A stretch of 64,000 bases of DNA from Zobellella maritima. GTDB lineage: Bacteria > Pseudomonadota > Gammaproteobacteria > Enterobacterales > Aeromonadaceae. The DNA is taken from assembly GCF_003075035.1 (NCBI RefSeq), contig NZ_QCZE01000003.1, positions 1 to 64,000 on the forward strand. The letters run 5' to 3'. Below, piece after piece: positions 1 to 7,321 of the stretch (positions are counted from its first letter, which is position 1; every line of letters starts with the position of its first letter). The position numbers and the translations under genes are program-made. The notes under the pieces were generated by a model that did not search any database, was not told the DNA's origin, and saw only the letters and a program-made list of their open reading frames with translations.

Positions 1-66
1 CTCGACTTGCATGTGTTAGGCCTGCCGCCAGCGTTCAATCTGAGCCATGATCAAACTCTTCAATTA
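1..66 (-). rRNA. rrs: 16S ribosomal RNA, 5' end only (partial)
   Basis: The reverse complement reads through the universal 5' end of bacterial 16S rRNA, including AGAGTTTGATCATGGCTCAG, followed by the conserved GAACGCTGGCGGCAGGC stretch. The gene is transcribed leftwards and leaves the window after about 65 bases. The exact mature 5' end, near 65-66, is set by similarity to E. coli. The leader, boxA and promoters to its right confirm that this is the start of an rrn operon. The fragment is too short to identify the species. Confidence 0.97.
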
Positions 67-179
67 AAGATTTGATACTCAATGAATTGCTGAAGTGTTT
101 GTGCACTTCGACAGTCATTGAAAAACACTATTTTTTTGTTTCTCAACCCTGCGAGTGCCCACACAGTTTGCTTGATAAG

Positions 180-191
180 TTGTTAAAGAGC
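180..191 (-). promoter_or_regulatory. rrn leader boxA antitermination site
   Basis: On the minus strand the leader reads GCTCTTTAACAA, matching the boxA element where NusB-NusE (S10) load to make rRNA transcription resistant to termination. It is followed by TGTGTGGGCACTCG (about 158-171), a stretch also seen in E. coli rrn leaders before 16S. It lies about 115 bases upstream of mature 16S. Confidence 0.9.
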
Positions 192-221
192 GTTGACCGC
201 TTTCGCTGGTCAGGGCTGCGT

Positions 222-249
222 ATTCTACGCAATCCTTGGTGTTCGTCAA
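222..249 (-). promoter_or_regulatory. rRNA operon promoter, proximal (P2-like)
   Basis: Minus strand: -35 TTGACG (244-249), a 16-base spacer and -10 TAGAAT (222-227), followed by a GC-containing discriminator. It lies about 30 bases upstream of boxA, the expected place for the inner rrn promoter. The call rests on sequence and position only. Confidence 0.7.
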
Positions 250-326
250 GCGTTGAATCAAACTTAATGTCGTTCGTTTTCAACCCTTGTGACCGTGAGC
301 GCCTTGCCCCGTGTCAGTGGATGCGC

Positions 327-354
327 ATTATAGGGACCGGCGGATTTTGCGCAA
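327..354 (-). promoter_or_regulatory. rRNA operon promoter, distal (P1-like)
   Basis: Minus strand: -35 TTGCGC (349-354), a 16-base spacer and a perfect -10 TATAAT (327-332). Then comes GCGCATCCACTGACACGG, nearly identical to the initiation region of E. coli rrn P1 promoters (GCGC discriminator and CACTGACACGG). That discriminator is typical of ppGpp/DksA-controlled promoters. The AT-rich DNA upstream (about 360-450) could hold UP-element or Fis sites, but none is clear. Confidence 0.88.
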
Positions 355-452
355 GGGCTTTTTTGTGAAAAACAGCCCACAAGCAACCAATCGACCAATA
401 AACAAACAATACGTTTCATATTTGTTCGAAAGCAGCCTTATATCCATTTATT

Positions 453-466
453 TTGATCCTGATCCA
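453..466 (+). promoter_or_regulatory. candidate FNR/NnrR-type box upstream of nnrS
   Basis: TTGATCCTGATCCA fits the CRP/FNR-family consensus TTGATN4ATCAA with one mismatch in the right half. It ends about 60 bases before the nnrS start. FNR/DNR/NnrR control of nitric-oxide and denitrification genes is common in this gene family's hosts. No regulator of that family is encoded in the window. Confidence 0.4.
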
Positions 467-494
467 TGTTTTCTGGTCACACCACCACATAATG

Positions 495-511
495 TGAATA
501 TCAAATATTCA
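495..511. promoter_or_regulatory. perfect palindrome upstream of nnrS, candidate operator
   Basis: TGAATAT-CAA-ATATTCA is a perfect 7+7 inverted repeat with a 3-base spacer, ending 15 bases before the nnrS start codon. That is a repressor-like position. It resembles NsrR operators in layout (two A/T-rich half-sites ending in ATTT/AAAT) but fits the E. coli NsrR consensus only partly. NsrR is encoded at 50301-50765. Confidence 0.4.
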
Positions 512-526
512 TTTAAGACGACCACC

Positions 527-1726
527 ATGCAAATCCTTGATGCAGACAAAGAGAATAAGATATGGCCCCTGTTCCGGCTGGGATTCAGGGTTTTCTTTCT
601 GGGGGGCGCCATGTTCTCGGTATTCGCCATGGTGCTGTGGAGCCTGACCCTGATGGGAGTGCCCCTACTGCCAGGGATAGCCAACCCCGTCTGGTGGCAT
701 GCCCATGAAATGATCTTTGGCTTTGCCCTGGCCATTGTCGCCGGCTTTTTATTGACCGCCATCCAGAACTGGACCGGGATGCCCGGGGTAAGGAGCTGGC
801 CTCTGGCCCTGGTTGCGACACTCTGGCTGCTGCCACGGCTGTTGATGCCGCTAAAAGGAGAAACCAACACCCTGGTCATGGTGCTCGATTTGCTGTGGCT
901 GCCCATGGTGGCCGGGCTACTGGCCTGGCCCATCATTCAGGTCAGGCAATGGCGCAACCTGTTTTTTGTGCCGCTATTGACGCTATTCACCCTGCTTAAC
1001 GCACTCAGCTATTATGCTGCGGTCAGCCACAACTGGTTGTTGTCGGAACGGGTATTTATCACAGCCGTGCTTGCCCTGACCGGTTTGCTGGCGGTACTCG
1101 GAGGCCGGGTCATCCCGTTTTTTACCGCCAATGCTACCAACACATCAAAACCCGTTCCCCTGCCCTGGCTGGAAAAACTGAGCCTGGGCAGCCTGTGGCT
1201 CAGTGTCCTGCTCTGGCTGACGTTACCCCGTACGCCTTTCTTTAATGGCATGCTGGGCACCCTGCTGTTGATCGCTGCCATTGCCCAGCTGACAAGGCTG
1301 GTCCGCTGGAACAGCAAGCTTACCTTCAATATTCCGCTGCTGTGGGTACTGCACCTGGGCTACTGCTTTATTCCCCTGGGGCTACTGGCCATGTCCGCTG
1401 CCATGTTCAAGCCGGGTATCAGTATTGCCCTGGCCAGCCACTGGCTGAGCGCCGGAGCCGTGGGCACCGTTATTCTGGGTATGATAGCCAGGGTCTCCCT
1501 CGGCCACTCCGGACGCCCCCTGGAAATCGCTAAGCCGATAGTCATCGCCTTTGCACTGCTCATCCTCTCGGCCCTGTTGCGCAGCCTGCTACCTATGCTG
1601 GCACCAGGCATGACTACCCTGGCCTACCATGCCAGCGCCCTGTTCTGGGTACTGGCGTTTGCCCTGTTTGTGCTGAGCTACTGGCCGATCCTGACTCGCC
1701 CGAGAATTGACGGTCGCCCTGGTTAG
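527..1726 (+). CDS. nnrS: NnrS family heme- and copper-containing membrane protein
   Basis: A 399-residue polytopic inner-membrane protein with about 12 hydrophobic segments. The conserved motif WWHAHEMIFGF (about residues 52-62) followed by GFLLTAIQNWTG is diagnostic of NnrS. Family members bind heme and copper and protect cells from nitric oxide, particularly from dinitrosyl-iron formation; the mechanism is unclear. ATG at 527 is chosen because it follows the two candidate operators and gives a normal family length. The frame stays open upstream to 311, but that extension crosses the rrn promoter region and is not protein-like. It stands alone, divergent from the rRNA operon. Confidence 0.9.
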   Translation: MQILDADKENKIWPLFRLGFRVFFLGGAMFSVFAMVLWSLTLMGVPLLPGIANPVWWHAHEMIFGFALAIVAGFLLTAIQNWTGMPGVRSWPLALVATLWLLPRLLMPLKGETNTLVMVLDLLWLPMVAGLLAWPIIQVRQWRNLFFVPLLTLFTLLNALSYYAAVSHNWLLSERVFITAVLALTGLLAVLGGRVIPFFTANATNTSKPVPLPWLEKLSLGSLWLSVLLWLTLPRTPFFNGMLGTLLLIAAIAQLTRLVRWNSKLTFNIPLLWVLHLGYCFIPLGLLAMSAAMFKPGISIALASHWLSAGAVGTVILGMIARVSLGHSGRPLEIAKPIVIAFALLILSALLRSLLPMLAPGMTTLAYHASALFWVLAFALFVLSYWPILTRPRIDGRPG

Positions 1727-1794
1727 GGCCTGTTGACGATCTTTACAAGGCTGCCCTCAGGCGACGTCGAATATTGACAGAGGTAACAGGAATT

Positions 1795-1890
1795 GCCTCC
1801 GCCGACCGTCACATGCCACGTTACATGGATGTACTTGAAGCGTGTCGGTGGAGGTGTCCATATAGGGTTTACGGCGTGTCGGCGGAGCAG
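1795..1890. repeat. degenerate inverted/direct repeat element in the nnrS-clpB gap
   Basis: CTCCGCCGAC at 1797-1806 is the exact inverse of GTCGGCGGAG at 1878-1887. GCGTGTCGGTGGAG (1840-1853) and GCGTGTCGGCGGAG (1874-1887) are near-identical direct copies 34 bases apart. The pattern suggests a small dispersed extragenic element, perhaps a partly duplicated one. I recall similar CGTGTCGGYGGAG elements between genes in marine gammaproteobacteria but cannot verify it here. No other copy was seen in this window. Confidence 0.5.
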
Positions 1891-1949
1891 TGCGTTTCGG
1901 CCGAATACTGCAGATATCAAACAGCTTCTAAGCCGATGAGCCGTAAATA

Positions 1950-1982
1950 AAAAAGGGAAAAGGCACAGCCTTCTCCCTTTTT
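1950..1982. terminator. bidirectional intrinsic terminator between nnrS and clpB
   Basis: Arms at 1950-1964 and 1968-1982 (AAAAAGGGAAAAGGC and GCCTTCTCCCTTTTT) pair at 14 of 15 positions around a 3-base loop. A T-run follows on the plus strand, and a T-rich run follows on the minus strand just past the clpB stop. It mainly serves clpB but may also end nnrS transcription. Confidence 0.85.
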
Positions 1983-1997
1983 TGTTTGTTGGCCCTG

Positions 1998-4577
1998 TTA
2001 CTGATTGAGCACCAGACCATTGCTGTCCGCATCCAGGGTCAGTGCCTTGCCCGGGACAATAGCACCGGACAGTATGGCCTGAGCCAGGGGATCTTCCACC
2101 TTCTGCTGGATAGCCCGCTTTAACGGCCGAGCCCCAAACAGCGGATCGAATCCGGCATGAGCCAGCTTATCCAGCAGGGAGTCGGTGACCGTCACCTCGA
2201 AGCCCATGGCCTCCAGCCTGGCCAGTAGTTCTTTCATCTGGATACCGGCGATGGACTTGATCTGTGCTGCTTCCAACGGATGGAACACCACCGTCTCGTC
2301 GATACGGTTGATAAACTCGGGCCTGAACTGATGGCTTAAGACCTCCATCAGCATGGTTTTCATTTCCTGATAGCCCTTCTCATCATGATGTTCCTGGATA
2401 AGATCCGAGCCGATATTGGAGGTCATGATCACCACCGTATTGCGGAAATCCACGGTCCGGCCCTGGCCGTCGGTGAGTCGGCCGTCATCCAGGACCTGCA
2501 GCAGTATGTTGAACACATCCGGATGGGCTTTCTCCACCTCATCGAGCAGGATCACCGAATAAGGCTTGCGCCGCACCGCCTCGGTCAGATAGCCCCCTTC
2601 TTCGTACCCCACATAGCCGGGAGGTGCGCCCACCAGGCGGGAAACCGCATGCTTCTCCATAAACTCGGACATATCGATACGCACCATGGCATCCCGGCTG
2701 TCGAACAGGAAATCGGCCAGCGCCTTGCACAACTCGGTCTTGCCCACGCCGGTCGGCCCCATAAACAGGAAGGAGCCTACCGGACGGTTGGGATCAGAGA
2801 GGCCGGCCCGGCTGCGACGAATGGCATTGGCCACCGCCGTCACCGCCTCGTCCTGGCCGACAACCTGCTCATGAAGCGAGGTTTCCATCCGCAGCAGTTT
2901 GTCTTTTTCCCCCTCCAGCATCCGGGCCACCGGAATACCGGTCCAGCGCGACAGCACGTCCGCGATCTCCTCATCGGTGACCCGGTTCTTCAGCAGGTGC
3001 TGCTCCTGGGTTTCGGTTTCGGCCTCAGACGCCTGCACCAGCTGCTTCTCCAGCTCGGGGATGCGCCCGTACTGCAACTCGGACATGCGCCCCAGGTCAC
3101 CGGCCCGACGGGCCACTTCCAGCTCCTGGCGCACCTGCTCCAGTTCAGCCTTGATATGCTGGGTACCGGCCAGCGCGGCTTTTTCCGATTTCCAGACATC
3201 CTCCAACTCGGCGTATTCCCTCTCTTTCCCTGCCAGCTCATCGCGGATCAACTGCAGCCGCTTGCGACTGCCTTCATCACTTTCCTTCTGCAGCGCCTGC
3301 TCTTCCAGCTTCAACTGGATAATGCGCCGCTCCAGTTTGTCCAGGGGCTCGGGCTTGGAGTCGATTTGCATGCGGATGCTGGAAGCGGCCTCATCAATCA
3401 GATCGATGGCCTTGTCGGGCAGCTGGCGATCGGCGATATAACGATAAGACAGGGTCGCCGCCGCGACGATGGCCGGATCCGTTATCTGCACATGGTGATG
3501 CAACTCGTAGCGTTCCTTCAAGCCACGCAGGATGGCGATGGTATCCTCCACACTGGGCTCGTCCACCAGCACCTTCTGGAAACGACGTTCCAGGGCCGCA
3601 TCTTTTTCCACATACTGGCGATACTCATCGAGGGTGGTCGCGCCGACGCAATGAAGTTCGCCACGGGCCAACGCCGGTTTCAACATGTTACCCGCATCCA
3701 TGGCTCCATCGGCCTTGCCGGCGCCGACTATGGTATGCAGCTCGTCGACAAACAGGATGACCCGTCCCTCTTCCTTCGCCAGCTCGTTGAGCAGTGCCTT
3801 GAGCCGCTCCTCAAACTCCCCCCGGTACTTGGCACCGGCTACCAGGGCGCCCATATCCAGCGACAATACCCGCTTGTTCTTCAGCCCTTCGGGTACCTCG
3901 CCATTGATAATACGCTGGGCCAGCCCCTCGACAATGGCGGTTTTACCCACCCCAGGTTCACCAATAAGCACCGGGTTGTTCTTGGTGCGCCGCTGTAATA
4001 CCTGGATGGTGCGACGAATTTCATCATCCCGGCCGATCACCGGATCCAGCTTGCCCTGTTCGGCTCGCTCGGTCAGATCTATGGTGTATTTTTCCAGAGC
4101 CTGGCGATTCTCTTCGGCATTGGGATCATCCACCTGCTGGCCACCACGCACCTGCTCGATGGCCTGGCTCAGCCTTTCTTTGGTCGCCCCCGCCCGCTTG
4201 AGGATATCGCCCAGCTCGCCCTTGTCATCCAGGGCGGCCAGCACGAACAGTTCGGAAGAAATGTAGGCGTCTTTACGCTGCTGGGCCAGCTTGTCACATT
4301 GATTGAGCAAGCGTCCCAGGCTCTGGGATGGCATGACATCCACATCACCGCCACTGACCTTGGGCATCCGCTCCAGGGCTTTATTCAACTCTACCCGCAG
4401 GCCATTGCCGTCTATCCCCGCCATGGTCAGCAAGGGCCGCAGGGTGCCGCCATCCTGATTGAGCATGGCCAGCAGCAGATGAACCGGTTCTATGTAGGCA
4501 TGATCCCGCCCCAGGGCCATCGACTGGGCATCTTGCAGGGCGAGCTGGAATTTACTGGTAAGACGATCAGGGCGCAT
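1998..4577 (-). CDS. clpB: ATP-dependent chaperone/disaggregase ClpB
   Basis: An 859-residue Hsp104/ClpB disaggregase that works with DnaK to rescue aggregated proteins in the cytoplasm. Order of parts: Clp N domain (about 1-145), AAA1 with Walker A GEPGVGKT and Walker [11 protein letters not shown], a long Glu/Lys/Arg-rich coiled-coil M domain (about 400-520), and AAA2 with GPTGVGKT and [13 protein letters not shown]. The start at 4577 ([10 protein letters not shown]) matches the E. coli N-terminus and has GAGGAG just upstream. A GTG at codon 143 (positions 4151-4149) lies where E. coli starts the short ClpB isoform, so two forms are possible. A sigma-32 promoter precedes the gene. Confidence 0.98.
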   Translation of the reverse strand: MRPDRLTSKFQLALQDAQSMALGRDHAYIEPVHLLLAMLNQDGGTLRPLLTMAGIDGNGLRVELNKALERMPKVSGGDVDVMPSQSLGRLLNQCDKLAQQRKDAYISSELFVLAALDDKGELGDILKRAGATKERLSQAIEQVRGGQQVDDPNAEENRQALEKYTIDLTERAEQGKLDPVIGRDDEIRRTIQVLQRRTKNNPVLIGEPGVGKTAIVEGLAQRIINGEVPEGLKNKRVLSLDMGALVAGAKYRGEFEERLKALLNELAKEEGRVILFVDELHTIVGAGKADGAMDAGNMLKPALARGELHCVGATTLDEYRQYVEKDAALERRFQKVLVDEPSVEDTIAILRGLKERYELHHHVQITDPAIVAAATLSYRYIADRQLPDKAIDLIDEAASSIRMQIDSKPEPLDKLERRIIQLKLEEQALQKESDEGSRKRLQLIRDELAGKEREYAELEDVWKSEKAALAGTQHIKAELEQVRQELEVARRAGDLGRMSELQYGRIPELEKQLVQASEAETETQEQHLLKNRVTDEEIADVLSRWTGIPVARMLEGEKDKLLRMETSLHEQVVGQDEAVTAVANAIRRSRAGLSDPNRPVGSFLFMGPTGVGKTELCKALADFLFDSRDAMVRIDMSEFMEKHAVSRLVGAPPGYVGYEEGGYLTEAVRRKPYSVILLDEVEKAHPDVFNILLQVLDDGRLTDGQGRTVDFRNTVVIMTSNIGSDLIQEHHDEKGYQEMKTMLMEVLSHQFRPEFINRIDETVVFHPLEAAQIKSIAGIQMKELLARLEAMGFEVTVTDSLLDKLAHAGFDPLFGARPLKRAIQQKVEDPLAQAILSGAIVPGKALTLDADSNGLVLNQ

Positions 4578-4635
4578 CAGTGAGCTCCTCAATAACCGCC
4601 ACGGCGGGCGGGAAAAGATGAATTACTGATATTAA

Positions 4636-4663
4636 AGATGGGGTTAGGTGGGCAGATTTCAAC
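4636..4663 (-). promoter_or_regulatory. sigma-32 (RpoH) heat-shock promoter of clpB
   Basis: Minus strand: GTTGAAA (4657-4663), a 13-base spacer and CCCCATCT (4636-4643). The RpoH consensus is CTTGAAA, about 13-14 bases, then CCCCATNT, so only one base differs. It lies about 60 bases upstream of the clpB start, inside the short clpB-pgeF gap, so clpB can be induced apart from rluD-pgeF. The -35 element sits in the loop of a small inverted repeat, GTGGGC/GCCCAC. Confidence 0.85.
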
Positions 4664-4682
4664 CAGCCCACTTAAGATATTT

Positions 4683-5408
4683 CTAATCTAGCCAGATCAG
4701 GCTGGCCATGCGCCCGGTTTCCCTGTCCCTGCGATAGGAGAAAAAGCGTGCTGCATCCGTATAGGTGCAATATTCACCACCATAGATATGATGCACACCG
4801 GCGGCGGCCAGCCGTAACCGCGCAAGGTGGTAGATATCCGCCAGCCATTTATCACCCCGCATAACAAAGGCATCAACAGCCAGTGGTGAATGGCTGACAA
4901 AGGCCTCTCTGACCTCGTTACCCACCTCGAATACCTTGGGGCCGATGGCCGGTCCCATCCAAGCCAGTACAGACTCGGGATCGACCTTCATTTCCGTCAG
5001 GGTCGCTTCCAGCACCCCGGCAGCCAGACCCCGCCAGCCGGCATGCGCCGCGCCGACCACGGTGCCGGCCTGATCACAGAACAACACCGGCAGGCAGTCG
5101 GCGGTCATCACCACACCGACCTGGCCAGGCGTCCGACTGACGACCGCATCGGCGGTTGCCTGCTCACCGCTGTGAGGCAGGGTCAGCACCCGGGTACCAT
5201 GTACCTGGTTAAGCCACACGGGCTCGGCCGGCAAGTTCAGATAGGCCCCCAGACGTTCACGGTTAATCGCCACGTCACCTGGCCTGTCGCCCACATGGAT
5301 GCCCAGGTTCAGGCTGTTGAACGGCGCCTGGCTGACTCCACCTGTGCGGCTGGTTTGTACCGCACAGACAGAGGCCGGTGCAGGCCAGTCAGGGAGAATC
5401 ACATCCAT
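4683..5408 (-). CDS. pgeF: peptidoglycan editing factor / multicopper polyphenol oxidase family (YfiH)
   Basis: A 241-residue protein of the YfiH/LACC1 (DUF152) family. In E. coli PgeF removes wrongly incorporated residues from peptidoglycan precursors; related proteins act as purine nucleoside enzymes. Family motifs are visible: DCLPVLFCD, GAAHAGWRGLAAGV with its metal-ligand His, and a C-terminal CTYTDAARFFSYRRD segment. Its ATG (5406-5408) overlaps the end of rluD by 10 bases, so translation is probably coupled. The rluD-pgeF-clpB order is the E. coli one. Confidence 0.93.
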   Translation of the reverse strand: MDVILPDWPAPASVCAVQTSRTGGVSQAPFNSLNLGIHVGDRPGDVAINRERLGAYLNLPAEPVWLNQVHGTRVLTLPHSGEQATADAVVSRTPGQVGVVMTADCLPVLFCDQAGTVVGAAHAGWRGLAAGVLEATLTEMKVDPESVLAWMGPAIGPKVFEVGNEVREAFVSHSPLAVDAFVMRGDKWLADIYHLARLRLAAAGVHHIYGGEYCTYTDAARFFSYRRDRETGRMASLIWLD

Positions 5409-6379
5409 ACCAGTTCATCCGGATTGGCGGCGGTATCGGCCCTTAACAGCCTGACCAGTTCAATCATGTCGTCCGGCACGGGGGCGTGCCATTCCATCAT
5501 CTCGCCGGTGATCGGATGCTCCAGGCGCAGCATCACCGCATGCAGGGCCTGGCGTTTGAAACCACGCAGAAATTCCAACAGCTCCGGGCTGGCACTGCGC
5601 GGCGGCTTGAGCCGGCCGCCGTAGACGGGGTCCCCTACCAGCGGGTGCTTCAGGTGTGCCATATGCACCCGGATCTGGTGGGTACGGCCGGTTTCCAGGC
5701 GCAGCCGCAACCGGGTATGGGCCCGGAATTTTTCCATCACCCGATAATGGGTCACCGCCGGTTTGCCCGCAGCCACCACAGCCATCTGGATCCGCTGGGT
5801 TGGATGTCGCCCGATATTGGCATCGACGGTACCGCCGGCAGTCATATGACCGATGGCCACGGCCTCGTACTCCCGGGTGATATGGCGTGCCTGCAGGGCA
5901 CTGACCAGATGGGTCTGGGCGGGTACCGTCTTGGCAACCACCATCAGTCCGGTGGTGTCTTTATCCAAACGGTGGACTATGCCCGCCCGGGGAACCTCGG
6001 CTATATCCGGACAATGGTGCAGCAGGGCGTTGAGCAGGGTGCCGTCCGGGGTACCGGCACCGGGATGCACCACCAGACCGGCCGGCTTGTTGATCACCAG
6101 GATATGCTCGTCTTCATAGACAATATTCAGATCCATGGCCTCCGGCTCGAAGCGCACCTCGTCTTCCAGCTCGGTTTGCACCAGCACCTGCTGTCCTGCC
6201 ACTACCTTTTCCCTGGGCTTGTTGGCGATTCGCCCATCCAGGCTGACCTGATCCTGCTGGATCCAGGTTTTTATCCGGGTGCGGGAATAATCGGGGAACA
6301 TTTCCGCCAACGCCTGATCCAAACGTTGACCATATTGATGATCGGCAACGACGCCGTTCAGTGTGATTTGCTGGCTCAT
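5399..6379 (-). CDS. rluD: 23S rRNA pseudouridine(1911/1915/1917) synthase RluD
   Basis: A 326-residue enzyme, the same length as E. coli RluD, that makes pseudouridines in helix 69 of 23S rRNA and so affects ribosome assembly and translation termination. An N-terminal S4-like RNA-binding domain (QRLDQALAEMFPDYSRTRIK) precedes the catalytic domain with HRLDKDTTGLM; Asp139 is the expected catalytic residue. ATG at 6379 (MSQQITLNG) is preferred because it aligns with the E. coli start; an in-frame GTG lies 9 bases upstream. It is divergent from bamD. Confidence 0.96.
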   Translation of the reverse strand: MSQQITLNGVVADHQYGQRLDQALAEMFPDYSRTRIKTWIQQDQVSLDGRIANKPREKVVAGQQVLVQTELEDEVRFEPEAMDLNIVYEDEHILVINKPAGLVVHPGAGTPDGTLLNALLHHCPDIAEVPRAGIVHRLDKDTTGLMVVAKTVPAQTHLVSALQARHITREYEAVAIGHMTAGGTVDANIGRHPTQRIQMAVVAAGKPAVTHYRVMEKFRAHTRLRLRLETGRTHQIRVHMAHLKHPLVGDPVYGGRLKPPRSASPELLEFLRGFKRQALHAVMLRLEHPITGEMMEWHAPVPDDMIELVRLLRADTAANPDELVWM

Positions 6380-6493
6380 GGAGACCACTGGTTACCAAAT
6401 GAAGTTTAATTGGTTATTCTAGCGGTTCTTTGCGCTGAGCTTAATCAGTTTCCGCTTACTCCGTTTCCAACTCGCAAAAAATGGACCCAATCA

Positions 6494-7240
6494 ATGGCTA
6501 AACAAAGAAGCGTAATGCTCACCCTGACCCTGGCATTCGCCCTGGTCGTCACCGGCTGTTCCTCCACCAAGAAGGACCTGGTGCCGGACGAGCCGCCCGA
6601 GGTGCTGTATCAGGATGCTCAGAAACGCTTGCAGTCAGGCAACTTTTTCAGGGCCGCCGAGCTGCTGGAAGCCATGGACTCGCGTTATCCCTTCGGCCCC
6701 TACTCCAATCAGGTACAGCTGGACCTGATCTATGCCTATTATAAACTGGACGACACCGCCCGGGCCCTGGCCAACATAGATCGCTTCATCCGCCTTAATC
6801 CCAACCATCCAAGCGTGGATTACGCCTATTATATGCGCGGCCTGACCAACATGTCCGCCGACTATAATTTCATCCAGAACCTGTTCAACATCGACCGGGC
6901 CGATCGGGATCCCGCCTACGCTCGTCAGGCCTTTGCCGATTTCCGCCAGTTACTACGCCAATACCCGGACAGTGTCTATGCCGCCGACGCCCAGGCCCGT
7001 ATGATTGGGCTGAAAAACCGTCTGGCCAAGCATGACCTAACGGTAGCCCAGTATTATATCAAGCGGGGGGCCTGGCTGGCCGCCGCCAACCGAGCCAAAT
7101 ATGTGGTACAGACCTATCCTGATACCGAGATGATGAAGCCGGCGCTGGAAATCATGGCCGAAGCCTACAGCACCCTGGGGCTGACCGAGATGGCCAATAA
7201 CGCCAAGGCCGTGCTGAGGGCCAACTTTCCCAACAGCTAA
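6494..7240 (+). CDS. bamD: outer membrane assembly lipoprotein BamD
   Basis: A 248-residue lipoprotein of the BAM complex that inserts beta-barrel proteins into the outer membrane. The signal peptide ends in a lipobox, LVVTGC, so the mature protein is anchored by its N-terminal Cys. TPR repeats follow (YQDAQKRLQSGNFFRAAELLEAM and later units). ATG at 6494 gives a normal lipoprotein signal (MAKQRSVMLTLTLAF); the frame stays open to 6410, but that extension is not signal-like. It is divergent from rluD, as in E. coli, and followed by a strong terminator. Confidence 0.96.
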   Translation: MAKQRSVMLTLTLAFALVVTGCSSTKKDLVPDEPPEVLYQDAQKRLQSGNFFRAAELLEAMDSRYPFGPYSNQVQLDLIYAYYKLDDTARALANIDRFIRLNPNHPSVDYAYYMRGLTNMSADYNFIQNLFNIDRADRDPAYARQAFADFRQLLRQYPDSVYAADAQARMIGLKNRLAKHDLTVAQYYIKRGAWLAAANRAKYVVQTYPDTEMMKPALEIMAEAYSTLGLTEMANNAKAVLRANFPNS

Positions 7241-7270
7241 GCCGCCAGCAGGCCTCGACTCCGCTCCATA

Positions 7271-7300
7271 AAAAAATCCGCCGGAATCGGCGGATTTTTT
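7271..7300. terminator. bidirectional intrinsic terminator between bamD and gshA
   Basis: Perfect 13-base arms, AAAAAATCCGCCG (7271-7283) and CGGCGGATTTTTT (7288-7300), around a GAAT loop. The A-run and T-run make it work in both directions for the convergent genes. Confidence 0.93.
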
Positions 7301-7321
7301 CACATTGCCCAAAGGGACTGG

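Noticed and set aside
72-368. A 98-codon frame across the rRNA leader
   Set aside because: It overlaps boxA and both rRNA promoters on the other strand; the conserved leader explains the sequence.
311-526. N-terminal extension of nnrS
   Set aside because: The upstream codons cross the rRNA promoter and two operator-like sites and are not membrane-protein-like; ATG 527 is used.
2385-3998. A 537-codon open frame on the plus strand, antisense to clpB
   Set aside because: It is fully inside clpB in the other direction, has no known domain and a composition caused by high-GC codon use of the real gene.
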